Assembly: GCF_023238205.1 (NCBI RefSeq)
Contig: NZ_CP096659.1
Coordinates: 1,116,001 to 1,180,000 of the forward strand
Source: Halorussus limi
GTDB taxonomy: Archaea > Halobacteriota > Halobacteria > Halobacteriales > Haladaptataceae
Reading direction: 5' to 3'
Length of the DNA stretch: 64,000 nt
Numbering within the stretch: position 1 is the stretch's first letter; each line of letters starts with the position of its first letter. Both the position numbers and the translations under genes were made by a program. Of this stretch, positions 54,853 to 62,830 are shown piece after piece. Below the pieces are notes generated by a model, which searched no databases, had not been told where the DNA came from, and was given only the letters and a program-made list of their open reading frames with translations.

Positions 54853-54937
54853 AGTGGTGAGGTCTCATACCACTAACCCGAATACCCGGCCACCACGCCG
54901 GGTCCGATCAGGCGTCCCTCGGCCACCACACCGAGGG
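54853..54937. repeat. cluster of three hairpins, two sharing a GGCCACCAC core
   Basis: Hairpin 1 is AGTGGT/ACCACT (54853-54874, ten-base loop). Hairpin 2 is CCCGGC-CACCAC-GCCGGG (54885-54902). Hairpin 3 is CCCTCGG-CCACCACA-CCGAGGG (54916-54937). All stems are perfect. Hairpins 2 and 3 share the string CGGCCACCAC. The cluster is 70 bases upstream of the methylase start on that gene's 5' side and could be a structured RNA or REP-like element. Confidence 0.5.
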
Positions 54938-55177
54938 ATTCACTCTCTCTTTTGGGAACTGGTTCACATGGCTGATCGACCAGCATGCGTCGACGTCTCC
55001 CTACATACTTCAATGCATGCAAATCTCTTGATGTAGATTTGATCTGTTGAAATCCCATTCTTTAGTTATCTTCTCATCTGAAACGACTTGTCGCTGAATA
55101 TTACGAACTGACCGCGAGCATTCGCGTGAGCGGAGCGAGCGCGATTCTGCCTTTTTCACCATGTTTTTCGAGGATTC

Positions 55178-55195
55178 GTGTTACGCGCGTAACAC
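55178..55195. promoter_or_regulatory. 18-bp perfect palindrome
   Basis: GTGTTACGC-GCGTAACAC is perfectly palindromic with no spacer. CGTAACACCGAA, its right arm plus neighbours, recurs at about 55243-55254, just before the HEPN stop codon. It could be a dimeric protein-binding site or a terminator for the minus-strand HEPN transcript. Confidence 0.45.
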
Positions 55196-55256
55196 CGAAA
55201 CACTCTGGAATCACTGTCGCCCGTTCCCGCCCGCTCTCCCGATCGTAACACCGAAC

Positions 55257-56882
55257 TCACCGTTTCTCATCATCGGGTATCGTGGCGTTCCCGCCCATCG
55301 GCAGGACAGTCCCGTCAATTTCTTCTCGCTTCATCCGTTCCTCTTCTGCTAACGCGAACGTCGTGTACAGCAGCGCTGCGCGAGCTAATCGCAGCATTTC
55401 CACCGTCACCTCTCGCAACTCTTTCTCACCGACCGGGTAGTACTGCGTGTCTTGCAACCAACTTCTGTCCGGGGGTTCGGACACGATCCCATCACGGTAC
55501 ACTTTAAGATAGTCGTGCTCGATCGCATTCCGGAGGTCTCGGAGTTCATGCGCGACCACAACCGGCGACTCGTCGTCGTTCTGCCCGGAGTCTTCATGGA
55601 AATCTTTCCTGAGCCAGAACAACGCGTTCAACGCCCAGTTATCCGAGTCCACGAACTGTTCTTCTAACCCCTTACTGTAGTGCCCACGGTTGTGCCATAC
55701 TGACCGGAATGACGGGTCGTCGTGTCCGAGATCGTAGTACTCGTTGATGATGACGGCGATTTTATCGAATACGGAGTACGCCGTTCGGAACGCGGATTTG
55801 ATTTGCTCGGTTCGGTACCCGTACACGGAGTAATCGAGCGTATCTTGCAGCGTGACATTCCTATCAGAGGAATGCCCGACTGATCTCATCCACCCTTCAT
55901 AATACATGTACCGCGCGGACACGAACTCCTGTTTGATCTGGTTGAATACACCGGGATACGGAAATTCCTCTCCATCGGGCATGATCATTCCCGGGAGTGT
56001 GACAGGGTCGTGCGCGACGAATGAGTGCATTGAGATATCGTTCAACGGGTTCAGGTACAACCGGTTGTTGAGCACCCACTCGTGGTACTTGACGTCGAAT
56101 TTCCCGTCACCGAGCTCGTACTCGTCTTCAGTTTCGATCGTTAACTGGTCGTCGGCGAACTGTTCGATAGACTCCATCCCGGCTCGGAATCGTGTCTTGG
56201 CTTGCGGGTACACGTCGTCAGCGTTCTGCAACGCGGCTTCGTAATCGGTGTACGCTGAGTGGAGGATCCGGGCGGCGTACGATTGTGACGGTACCAGGCT
56301 AGCGTAGTACTGTTTCGTGATTGCGCGTTTGCCGAGCGCCATGCCGTGTTCCGGATTGATTTCAACGGCTTTGTGATGCCAGTGCAGTGCTTCGCATACC
56401 CTTCCGGTTCTGGCGAGGTACCCGGCGAAATTCGTGTACCGTTGGAGTTGTTGTGTGGGTGTGACGTCGGTGTCGTATTCGTCGCTGACGCTAGCTCTGG
56501 CATGCCCGATCGCGTTTAACAGGTCGGTAGATTCGAAGAACGTGTGTTGCGTATCGTCGCCGGTGACGGTGTGTCGGAGCGAGTACGCGTTCGCTAATTG
56601 GTAGTGTCGAATCGCTTCGTGTGCCGGTGACAAGGCGTCAGTGTCGGGGAACGTTTCGGTGTGCAATTCGATGATGCGATCTAACCCGTCTTGCCGTTGC
56701 AGGTCTTCCGACAGGTTGTACAGCACGCCGGTGAGGTGTAGTCGCGTTTCATCGTGGAGCTCCGCCCAGTCTGCATCGTCTGCGTTGACGAGGGTAGTGT
56801 ACGCGGCGTCTGGATTCTCGATACCACGGTTCACGTGGATGTGTTCGGAAAGGTCCTGAAGATTATCTGGGACGTCAGGCAT
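55257..56882 (-). CDS. LA2681-family HEPN domain protein
   Basis: This 541-aa protein has a helical, TPR-like N-terminal part (about 1-230; NFAGYLARTGRVCEALHWHHKAVEINP is a TPR-type helix pair) and a C-terminal HEPN domain of the LA2681 type. The HEPN RNase motif R-x4-H is LRNAIEHDYLK, with Arg451 and His456. HEPN proteins with this motif are metal-independent RNases used in toxin and anti-phage systems. It lies downstream of two nuclease genes on the same strand (170-base gap). ATG 56882 is the first start; the TATA box is not clear. Substrate and trigger are unknown. Confidence 0.8.
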   Translation of the reverse strand: MPDVPDNLQDLSEHIHVNRGIENPDAAYTTLVNADDADWAELHDETRLHLTGVLYNLSEDLQRQDGLDRIIELHTETFPDTDALSPAHEAIRHYQLANAYSLRHTVTGDDTQHTFFESTDLLNAIGHARASVSDEYDTDVTPTQQLQRYTNFAGYLARTGRVCEALHWHHKAVEINPEHGMALGKRAITKQYYASLVPSQSYAARILHSAYTDYEAALQNADDVYPQAKTRFRAGMESIEQFADDQLTIETEDEYELGDGKFDVKYHEWVLNNRLYLNPLNDISMHSFVAHDPVTLPGMIMPDGEEFPYPGVFNQIKQEFVSARYMYYEGWMRSVGHSSDRNVTLQDTLDYSVYGYRTEQIKSAFRTAYSVFDKIAVIINEYYDLGHDDPSFRSVWHNRGHYSKGLEEQFVDSDNWALNALFWLRKDFHEDSGQNDDESPVVVAHELRDLRNAIEHDYLKVYRDGIVSEPPDRSWLQDTQYYPVGEKELREVTVEMLRLARAALLYTTFALAEEERMKREEIDGTVLPMGGNATIPDDEKR

Positions 56883-57051
56883 GGTGTAGTCTCACGGTGC
56901 AGTGAACGTGAGCTTTCGGCATATTGAAGCGCTATTTTTAGATACAACTTTGGATGAAACAGTCTGTCGATAGAGACTGCGAACTGTATCAGAGGATGTT
57001 CTCCTTCTGAAGCGACACGTACATGGGCGATAAACTGGTTTGAGAATCCAA

Positions 57052-57699
57052 TCAACCCCCAAGGATATAGGCAGATCCAGGCACGCTGCTTGGAAGTTTC
57101 AATTCAACTTTGTCTTTTGTTATTCTGGTACCCACAGTCAACTGGTTGAATTCAGGGACAAATCTGCCAACCTCTACAGGACCATACTTCTGTAGGGCAT
57201 CGTCAAATGCATCTGGTGAATGAGCAGGGGTGTATTTTCCAGGGACAACACAAACTACGTGACAGAATTTTCCTGTCCCAAGAATAACATCGAGCTTTCG
57301 GTATAATGCTGCCAATCTGCTTCGGTAGTAGATCTCGAAAACGACTGGTTCCGGTTCCTCGATATATACATCAGCGGTCATCGAGCCATTGCCTTTGGTG
57401 ATTTGCGATTCGATTTGAACGGAATCTCGATTGTACCCCAGCTGATTACAGGCCGTTTTGATTGCGAGTTCACATCCCATTTGATGGACGACTGAAGTCT
57501 GTGCTCGGCTGAAGCAGTCGTCTTGGTCCCCATCGGTGTGAAGGAATTGTCGGTGGGTGTCAGCATGTCTGTCGAATACTACCTCCTCAGCACAGAGTAG
57601 GCAATGATAAGTGTCATCATCTGTGTAACGTGACTCTGGATCCATTACCTCGGAGCCATCAACCAACTGCTCGCTTGGTGTGTGTATCGCTATGAACAT
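57052..57699 (-). CDS. CoiA-like nuclease domain protein
   Basis: This 215-aa protein has an N-terminal zinc-knuckle-like segment (YHCLLC at Cys33/Cys36 with His45, His49 and His54), then a PD-(D/E)xK-like core: TADVYIEE (Asp110) and VVFEIYY (Glu122), where competence protein CoiA has DV and FEIQ. The last position is Tyr rather than Gln/Lys, so activity is uncertain. CoiA-like proteins are DNA-binding nucleases that also occur in defence loci. I use ATG 57699; the longer frame (to 57837) overlaps the upstream exonuclease gene. It begins eight bases after that gene's stop. Confidence 0.65.
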   Translation of the reverse strand: MFIAIHTPSEQLVDGSEVMDPESRYTDDDTYHCLLCAEEVVFDRHADTHRQFLHTDGDQDDCFSRAQTSVVHQMGCELAIKTACNQLGYNRDSVQIESQITKGNGSMTADVYIEEPEPVVFEIYYRSRLAALYRKLDVILGTGKFCHVVCVVPGKYTPAHSPDAFDDALQKYGPVEVGRFVPEFNQLTVGTRITKDKVELKLPSSVPGSAYILGG

Positions 57700-57707
57700 G
57701 AGTTGGA

Positions 57708-58358
57708 TTACTGGATATCCGGTGGTGCAAGGTTTTTCATCGAAAAGTCGGATCTCGGAACATATCTTCCGGCGAGCTCGGCGAGTTCCCTTGTACGCTC
57801 GATATCGGCCAAGTTGTGCCTGAGCAGTGGTGCCCATTCTGCCTGCTCAAATGCTGTAACAGCGGCTTTACTATCGTCGAATGGATCATAGCTTACATCA
57901 CCAATGAGCATGTCGTAAACTCCTACCAAGTCGCGCACATCGTTTGTGTCGAAACGACTGATCGCATCCATCATGTCGGCGTAGGGAATTTCGCGGAATG
58001 GCCATGGAATATCGTTCCGGAGACATGCAGATCTAAGAAATGGAAGGTCAAATCCACCCTTCCAAACTTCTCCATTGTAGGCCGTCAAATAGTGCATGTC
58101 GCCATCAATAGCTTCATCAACGAATTGTGCAAGGGTCTGTAGTAGCACCTCTTCGTTATCAACGACTCTGAGTTCAGTCGATTTGTTTGTATACTGACCC
58201 AGCTCATCTCTAAGGAGACCACGATCAGCAGGGCGACTTTGAGTGTTGAGAACCAACCAATTCCGAAGTTGGTGTGAGAATCCTGCAACAGTCACTACAG
58301 ATCCCTCTTGAAGTCCTGACGTCTCAATATCGAAGGCGACTGGTGCGAGATCTCCCAT
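57708..58358 (-). CDS. RNase H-fold 3'-5' exonuclease (DEDD superfamily, YprB-like)
   Basis: This 216-aa protein has exonuclease motif I FDIETSG (Asp10, Glu12), motif II YNGEVWKGGFDLPFL (Asp104) and motif III HNLADIERTREL (His181, Asp185), the pattern of YprB/RNase_H_2 nucleases. It should degrade single-stranded DNA or RNA ends with two metal ions. It heads a transcript with the CoiA-like gene eight bases downstream, and the HEPN gene follows on the same strand. ATG 58358 puts motif I at the N-terminus as in relatives. Confidence 0.8.
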   Translation of the reverse strand: MGDLAPVAFDIETSGLQEGSVVTVAGFSHQLRNWLVLNTQSRPADRGLLRDELGQYTNKSTELRVVDNEEVLLQTLAQFVDEAIDGDMHYLTAYNGEVWKGGFDLPFLRSACLRNDIPWPFREIPYADMMDAISRFDTNDVRDLVGVYDMLIGDVSYDPFDDSKAAVTAFEQAEWAPLLRHNLADIERTRELAELAGRYVPRSDFSMKNLAPPDIQ

Positions 58359-58579
58359 ACCGATCTATACACCATCCACTAACATAATTGTCTGCAAACC
58401 CGAGTGAAAGTGGTTCTAAGACGTTCTACCCGAACATTCAAATTCATCCGGGCTTGGATAAGTCTGACTTCTATTCCGAATTCTGGGAAGCTCACTAATC
58501 ATACCGCCAATAACAGCATTTCCGAGTGATTTGGTCGAACGTTTAGGAGTTGGATTACAGAAGGTGAAAGTAATGTCTT

Positions 58580-58840
58580 CTACTGGCTGTCATCAAACGG
58601 TACTAAGTCCCGATGGCGAAACGATATTGGGAGATCTTCGTCTGACTCTATGTTCAGAAGAATATATGAGTATGAATCTGTGTTCCGTTTGGTTTCTGTA
58701 CCAAGGTCATCTGTGAAGACTTCAAGGACCTCACAAATCATGTTATTATACTTGGAGTCTGGATCGGCAGACTCGATGTATATCTGTACTTTTTCTCCAA
58801 CAGAGTATGGCTCACTTGCAGGCTGGGGAATATCTTCCAT
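58580..58840 (-). CDS. small SH3-like beta-barrel protein, hypothetical
   Basis: This 86-aa acidic protein has the strand pattern of an SH3-like barrel: YSVGEKVQIYIESADPDSK, NNMICEVLEVFTDDLG and ISFRHRDLVPFDD. Similar small proteins with FRHRDLVP-type ends occur in haloarchaeal genomes, often beside mobile DNA. I prefer ATG 58840 to the in-frame TTG at 58861. It lies about 220 bases upstream of the exonuclease gene on the same strand. No function is assigned. Confidence 0.6.
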   Translation of the reverse strand: MEDIPQPASEPYSVGEKVQIYIESADPDSKYNNMICEVLEVFTDDLGTETKRNTDSYSYILLNIESDEDLPISFRHRDLVPFDDSQ

Positions 58841-59082
58841 TGGTTCGTGTTGACCAGCCAAGCTGCATCAGTCCTTTGTGAAATGTCCGTGAAGTTGAGA
58901 ACCTCCCCAGCTGATCAACGATGAGGTAATACGATGGCTGAGTAGCCGAAACCGTTTAGAGCGGCTTTTCGAACACCGAATTCCGTACTCCACGAGACTC
59001 CCCTTATCCTATCACTCTTCGGACTCGGACACGGTTCTCCTCAGATGAGATAACGCTAGAATACATACAACTGCTACATTCT

Positions 59083-59097
59083 ACGGGCGAGACCCGT
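59083..59097 (-). terminator. short hairpin behind the second recombinase gene
   Basis: ACGGG-CGAGA-CCCGT forms a five-base perfect stem 16 bases past the stop at 59113. It is a weak terminator candidate with no T-run. Confidence 0.25.
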
Positions 59098-59112
59098 TTC
59101 TGAATCTTGTTG

Positions 59113-59883
59113 TCACTCGTGATAGTAGCATACACTATCCGGAAAGAACACTGTGCGACGGCAGAGATCGCTCGCTGTAGCTTCTTCACCGCAATGATAC
59201 GTCGGGTTTTCATGCTGTTCTGAAAGGATGAAATACCGCTGAGTCAGGGAGCGTCCTTGGTGTGTGTCTGGGAAGCCCATAACTTGGCGGATAATGTTTC
59301 CCTTGAATCCCTTCTCGGCTAGTATCTTTCCGAACGTCATCCGCAGATTTGCCCCCGAGATGGTCTTGTCGCTACCGGCGCGCTTCCCAATATTCTCCAA
59401 CCGATGGTTCACCGTTGCGGGCGTACAGACTCGATCGTGTGTGGCGAAGTATGTCTCTATGAAGTCAGCGAACTCCGGTTCAGGTACTGGCACTCGTCGT
59501 GGTTGGAGTGTGCCGTTCAGCGACCAATATCCGTCTCTCAGGTGCTTGCAGTCTCTACATGGGTGGCCGCCGCCGCTGGTCGTTCGTCCTTTCCGTCCGG
59601 GACTCACGGTACACTCGGTACGATCACCCGGGACACGGACGAAGAGACGACTGCCGTCCCACTCCAGCCACTCCGAAGTCATGTGAGCGAATGTCCCAGG
59701 CTTCAAACCGGTCAAGAGGAGCCCTTCGCCTAGAAGACGGTCTTTGTGGTCTCCGTCTCGGCTAGCTTTCCTGAACGCATTGACGCCGTCGTCTGTGAGC
59801 GGGAGCGACTGTCTGCCTGGGTAAACCTTCAGCTGACGGTCACTGAGGTTCTCAGGAGGGTCACCACTTATCATCATACTCAT
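59113..59883 (-). CDS. degenerate tyrosine recombinase-like protein (second of pair)
   Basis: This 256-aa paralogue of the upstream recombinase aligns along its length: GLKPGTFAHMTSEW, the zinc-like ECT...HPCRDC block (Cys91, Cys109, Cys112), ANLRMTFGKILAEKGF, VMGFPDT and QRYFIL. Compared with active enzymes, the first Arg is Lys61, the first His is Ala178 and the second His is Phe204; Arg181 and Tyr217 remain. It is therefore probably inactive as a recombinase and may be an accessory subunit. ATG starts at 59883, 59877 and 59874 are possible, each overlapping the upstream stop. Confidence 0.7.
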   Translation of the reverse strand: MSMMISGDPPENLSDRQLKVYPGRQSLPLTDDGVNAFRKASRDGDHKDRLLGEGLLLTGLKPGTFAHMTSEWLEWDGSRLFVRVPGDRTECTVSPGRKGRTTSGGGHPCRDCKHLRDGYWSLNGTLQPRRVPVPEPEFADFIETYFATHDRVCTPATVNHRLENIGKRAGSDKTISGANLRMTFGKILAEKGFKGNIIRQVMGFPDTHQGRSLTQRYFILSEQHENPTYHCGEEATASDLCRRTVFFPDSVCYYHE

Positions 59884-60559
59884 CCTGGACGTCCTCCCCA
59901 GCGAACTTGATGTACTTAATCGCTTCTTCGAGGTTCGCATGTCCCATGAGCGCCTTGATTTTGTGAGGGCCGAAGTCTTTTTTCGCCAGAAGCGTGCCGT
60001 ACGTATCACGGAGATCGTGGGCGACCACCCGCCGTTCGAACCCCGCCCGTTCGGCGATACTCTTTACGCGGTTAGTGATCGTCCCCTGTGCCGCGACATT
60101 TTCGTAGAGGTCGAAGTAGCTGTTCAGGATATGAATGGTGTCATCATCGCGGACGGGGATCGGTCGGACACCTGCCTCGGACTTTGGCGTAAAGTCCGCA
60201 CCTGCCGGTGCCCAGTACTTCTCTGCCCGGTTTCGGCAGTGGAAGCACGGAACACCAGTCGGATTCGTGTCACCCCCGCTTCCGTTTCCGGATCCGAGTG
60301 TGCACACCTCCCCATAGGGAATTTCGACGTGAGGACGCTCGTTCGGCCCGTTACACCACCATGATGGCGTCATATGTGCCATTGCGGCGGCACGGATTCC
60401 AGTTGAGGTAAGTGTTAGACCAATGAGCTCATCGAGGACGTCGCCGTCCTTAGCAGCCTCTCGAAACCGGATATACTGTGACTTTGGGGCCGGTCTGAAC
60501 GTCCCGGTCTTATCACGATCGCCTGAGAGTCCTAACGGATTGTATGTCATTCCTGGCAT
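59861..60559 (-). CDS. tyrosine recombinase/integrase-like protein (first of pair)
   Basis: This 232-aa protein lacks an N-terminal SAM-like arm but has the catalytic residues of tyrosine recombinases: Arg56 (TGIRAAAM), His181 and Arg184 (AHDLRDTYGTLL), His207 (LMGHAN) and Tyr216 (AIKYIKF). A zinc-knuckle-like block (Cys86, Cys105, Cys108) is inserted between the first Arg and the second motif. It should cut and join DNA at specific sites through a 3'-phosphotyrosine bond. It overlaps the next gene by about 23 bases. An inverted repeat lies 53 bases before its start (60612-60643). Confidence 0.78.
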   Translation of the reverse strand: MPGMTYNPLGLSGDRDKTGTFRPAPKSQYIRFREAAKDGDVLDELIGLTLTSTGIRAAAMAHMTPSWWCNGPNERPHVEIPYGEVCTLGSGNGSGGDTNPTGVPCFHCRNRAEKYWAPAGADFTPKSEAGVRPIPVRDDDTIHILNSYFDLYENVAAQGTITNRVKSIAERAGFERRVVAHDLRDTYGTLLAKKDFGPHKIKALMGHANLEEAIKYIKFAGEDVQDEYDDKW

Positions 60560-60963
60560 GTTGGTAAAGTTACTTCACAGGGTCAATGCCATAAATGATT
60601 GCAAAGTTATCCCGCTAACCGGATATTCTCAAACTCTTAGCGGTAGTTACTATGCAGTAAACACGTGACTCCAGTGAAAATGTCCATTTATCATATTCAC
60701 AGTCTGCAACACTGATTCACAGCACGACCATATCGGGGTCGGGAATGAGAGATCATTCGTGCGCATTAAGTAGGATCTCTAATGGCTCACTTGATGCTCT
60801 TCAGGGGGTATCATTGAAGACTTCCCATACCAAATAGGAATCGCTCAGTACAGAAGAAGAATGTATCGAGTTGACCAACGACCTCCTCAGTACCGGTCAG
60901 AATCTCGCTTTTGAACACTGGGAGTGATCTAGAGCATTTCCGCAGTTTCACCGGTACTGCTCG
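60560..60963. other. intergenic region between recombinase and DUF4238 genes
   Basis: This 404-base AT-rich stretch lies between two minus-strand genes. Apart from the inverted repeat near the recombinase start I see no gene, tRNA or clear terminator. Confidence 0.5.
60612..60643. promoter_or_regulatory. inverted repeat upstream of the recombinase pair
   Basis: CCGCTAA (60612-60618) and TTAGCGG (60637-60643) are perfect inverted copies 18 bases apart, 53 bases before the recombinase start. They may be arm sites bound by the recombinases or an operator. Confidence 0.35.
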
Positions 60964-62094
60964 TTACAGCGATTCCGCGTCCAAATACTGTTCAGACGAG
61001 ACTTGACCAATCTCCTCTAAAATTTCAGCCCAGTATTCGGCATTTGGGCTCTTCATCTCCAAATCACTGATTACCGAAATAGAGTGGGAGAACTGTTCGA
61101 GTGCTCTGACTTTCTTCCCACGAGACGAAATAATATCCGATCCTTCTCTCAGATACCACTCTCTTTGCTCCGGTGACTTCGGACCTGAAGCTGCGATTGT
61201 GTAGGCTCGAAGCATTTCCTCGAAGTCCGGTGTATTCCCCCGTACGAAATCGTCATCAGGAAAGGCAGAGCAAAGCCGCTCCACTGTCCGCTCCAACCGT
61301 TCACCGTTCCCAACAGGAGCGAATACCTCCCGGTACGCATTGAGAGGTTGAAGCAAATTGAACTTCCAAACCTCCTCACGGTCTGCCACCTCAACTCTCG
61401 TAAACATCTCGTCAGGAAGCTGCTGGATATCCTCTTCTGGTTCAAGCTCCCATAATAATCCATCTACGTCATAGAGACTTGGATCCAGTAACAGCAAGAG
61501 GTGATCCGGGCCAATCGGACAAAAAATCTGTCTCCCGATCAGCTCTTTTGCCGTTGTATCTAGGTTGTCAAACTGCTTTCCTTGCGCCTCGACTACCGGC
61601 TCGTCAGAGGTAAAGAAGGGAAGGTCGGTCTTATTTTCTATTAGTACCCACCCCATGTACTGGAGAAGTGTGTGCCCCTCCGACGTATTGTAGGAGATTG
61701 CTGAGAACCAGTCTTGTACGCCCTCATTGAACTCATCAAGTGGCAATCTCTCTTTGGCGGTGTAGTAGAGCCGTGAATTGATACTCCGTGTCGTTTGAAA
61801 CGATATAAACGAGGAGACCCCGGGAACATCCTTTGCTGATAGGACTTCACCGTCCAGAATATTCCGGATAGTGCTGATCATCTCTCGTTCGGCGATGTTC
61901 GTTTCACCGCTCTCCAAGAGGCCGTCTGCGAAATTTTCGTAGGAAGCCGCCTTCCTGATTGGATATCGGTCTCGTGGCGGATGATAGTCACCCCCCTCAT
62001 GTTCGTCAAGAAGTGAATATCGAGAAATGAGTCCCTCCCCATCCGGAGCAAAATTTTGGAGGTACGCTTGAGGAACGATATGCTCGTTGGCCAT
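60964..62094 (-). CDS. DUF4238 domain-containing protein
   Basis: This 376-aa protein matches DUF4238: the N-terminal HIVPQAYLQNFAPDG (near residues 4-18), YRRxxP-like ISRYSLL, and a central LPFFTSDEPVV (near 165), where the family has an ITSDNPV-type motif. DUF4238 proteins have conserved His, Gln and Asp residues and often sit in defence or mobile regions, but no activity is established to my knowledge. I use ATG 62094; the frame also has a TTG start four codons earlier. It is separated from both neighbours by about 400 bases. Confidence 0.8.
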   Translation of the reverse strand: MANEHIVPQAYLQNFAPDGEGLISRYSLLDEHEGGDYHPPRDRYPIRKAASYENFADGLLESGETNIAEREMISTIRNILDGEVLSAKDVPGVSSFISFQTTRSINSRLYYTAKERLPLDEFNEGVQDWFSAISYNTSEGHTLLQYMGWVLIENKTDLPFFTSDEPVVEAQGKQFDNLDTTAKELIGRQIFCPIGPDHLLLLLDPSLYDVDGLLWELEPEEDIQQLPDEMFTRVEVADREEVWKFNLLQPLNAYREVFAPVGNGERLERTVERLCSAFPDDDFVRGNTPDFEEMLRAYTIAASGPKSPEQREWYLREGSDIISSRGKKVRALEQFSHSISVISDLEMKSPNAEYWAEILEEIGQVSSEQYLDAESL

Positions 62095-62490
62095 CTGATT
62101 AACCAACCGGAAACCAACAGAATAAGCCTTACTGGCTCAATCAATAGATCTCGTATCGGTCAGTATGCAGGCGGATTTTCACGACCTATTCAGCTGTGGG
62201 GTGGTGAAATAAATACTGTGACAAGCCTTCTATGACGCTCTGGCTCTTCACAGTACGAAGATGAATAGAGGGTCTTGATGCACCTCGGCTTTAGCTAGTT
62301 GGTGTTGGTCTGGATCACGCACTTATAAAAGAACATCAACAATGGAATTTTGGTAATCGCCAGGTGATACAGGGATAGAATGACGACTTGGTTTTGAAAT
62401 ACCCATATAAGTTTGATTACCAAGCTGTATTCCGCACTACGACTGAGTCTTACCAAGTGTATTTACGTATGAGGTTTATTATATCAAGAT
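62095..62490. other. intergenic region upstream of AbrB-like gene
   Basis: This 396-base AT-rich stretch between divergent genes contains the two near-direct repeats at 62417-62463 and several TATA-like strings. No gene is supported. Confidence 0.5.
62417..62463 (+). repeat. two near-direct repeats before the AbrB-like gene
   Basis: TTACCAAGCTGTAT (62417-62430) and TTACCAAGTGTAT (62450-62462) differ by a single base insertion and start 33 bases apart, close to three helical turns. They lie 28-74 bases before the AbrB-like start and could be operator sites or iterons. Confidence 0.45.
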
Positions 62491-62661
62491 ATGAGTGATG
62501 AGTCAGTGACCTCAACGAGCATTACCATAGAGATCGGCCCCCCAAAGTATCAGGCGACTATCGACAAACAAGCACGGAAAGCACTTGGAGTGGAAGGACA
62601 ACAGTCAATTCTTCAGGCAGATTTAACTCTAAAGAGAGTCGGTGAGGGGGGTGACAGCTGA
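62491..62661 (+). CDS. AbrB/MazE-like small DNA-binding protein (56 aa)
   Basis: This short gene has ATG at 62491 and TGA at 62659-62661. The core KYQATIDKQARKALGVEGQQ (residues 19-38) matches the swapped-hairpin AbrB fold, where members read xYQVTIPKxxRxxLGxxxGD. Such proteins are antitoxins or transcriptional regulators. The classic P of TIPK is D here. It is the first gene of the plus-strand set with the Rep gene, 169 bases before it, and the direct repeats just upstream may be its own operator. Confidence 0.6.
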   Translation: MSDESVTSTSITIEIGPPKYQATIDKQARKALGVEGQQSILQADLTLKRVGEGGDS

Positions 62662-62688
62662 ACCTGTTGCTGGATTCGGCGAGGGATC

Positions 62689-62708
62689 GGGGGCGGGCCA
62701 ACGCCCCC
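62689..62708. terminator. GC-rich hairpin between AbrB-like and Rep genes
   Basis: GGGGGCG-GGCCAA-CGCCCCC is a perfect seven-base stem with a six-base loop, 28 bases after the AbrB-like stop and 123 bases before the Rep start. It could be a terminator or, given the HUH Rep gene behind it, part of a replication origin. Confidence 0.4.
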
Positions 62709-62830
62709 AGAACGCGGACTCACCTGCACCACAGAGTGGTCCTCGGTTGGTTCTTCGTCAACAGGCGCAATAGGACTTTCGTCCGACGTGACCTGAAGAC
62801 CCGTAGTGGTATCTTGGAAGGTGATGAGCG

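Larger units (their letters stand above)
54782..55256. other. intergenic region with hairpins and a palindrome
   Basis: This 475-base region lies between the methylase start and the HEPN gene end, both on the minus strand. It contains three hairpins (54853-54937), an 18-base perfect palindrome (55178-55195) and a repeated CGTAACACCGAA. No convincing gene is visible; small open frames are interrupted or lack starts. Confidence 0.55.

Noticed and set aside
52115-58358. BREX or DISARM system
   Set aside because: The large methylase first suggested PglX or DrmM, but BrxA/B/C/L, PglZ, DrmA and DrmB are all absent and the protein is shorter than PglX.
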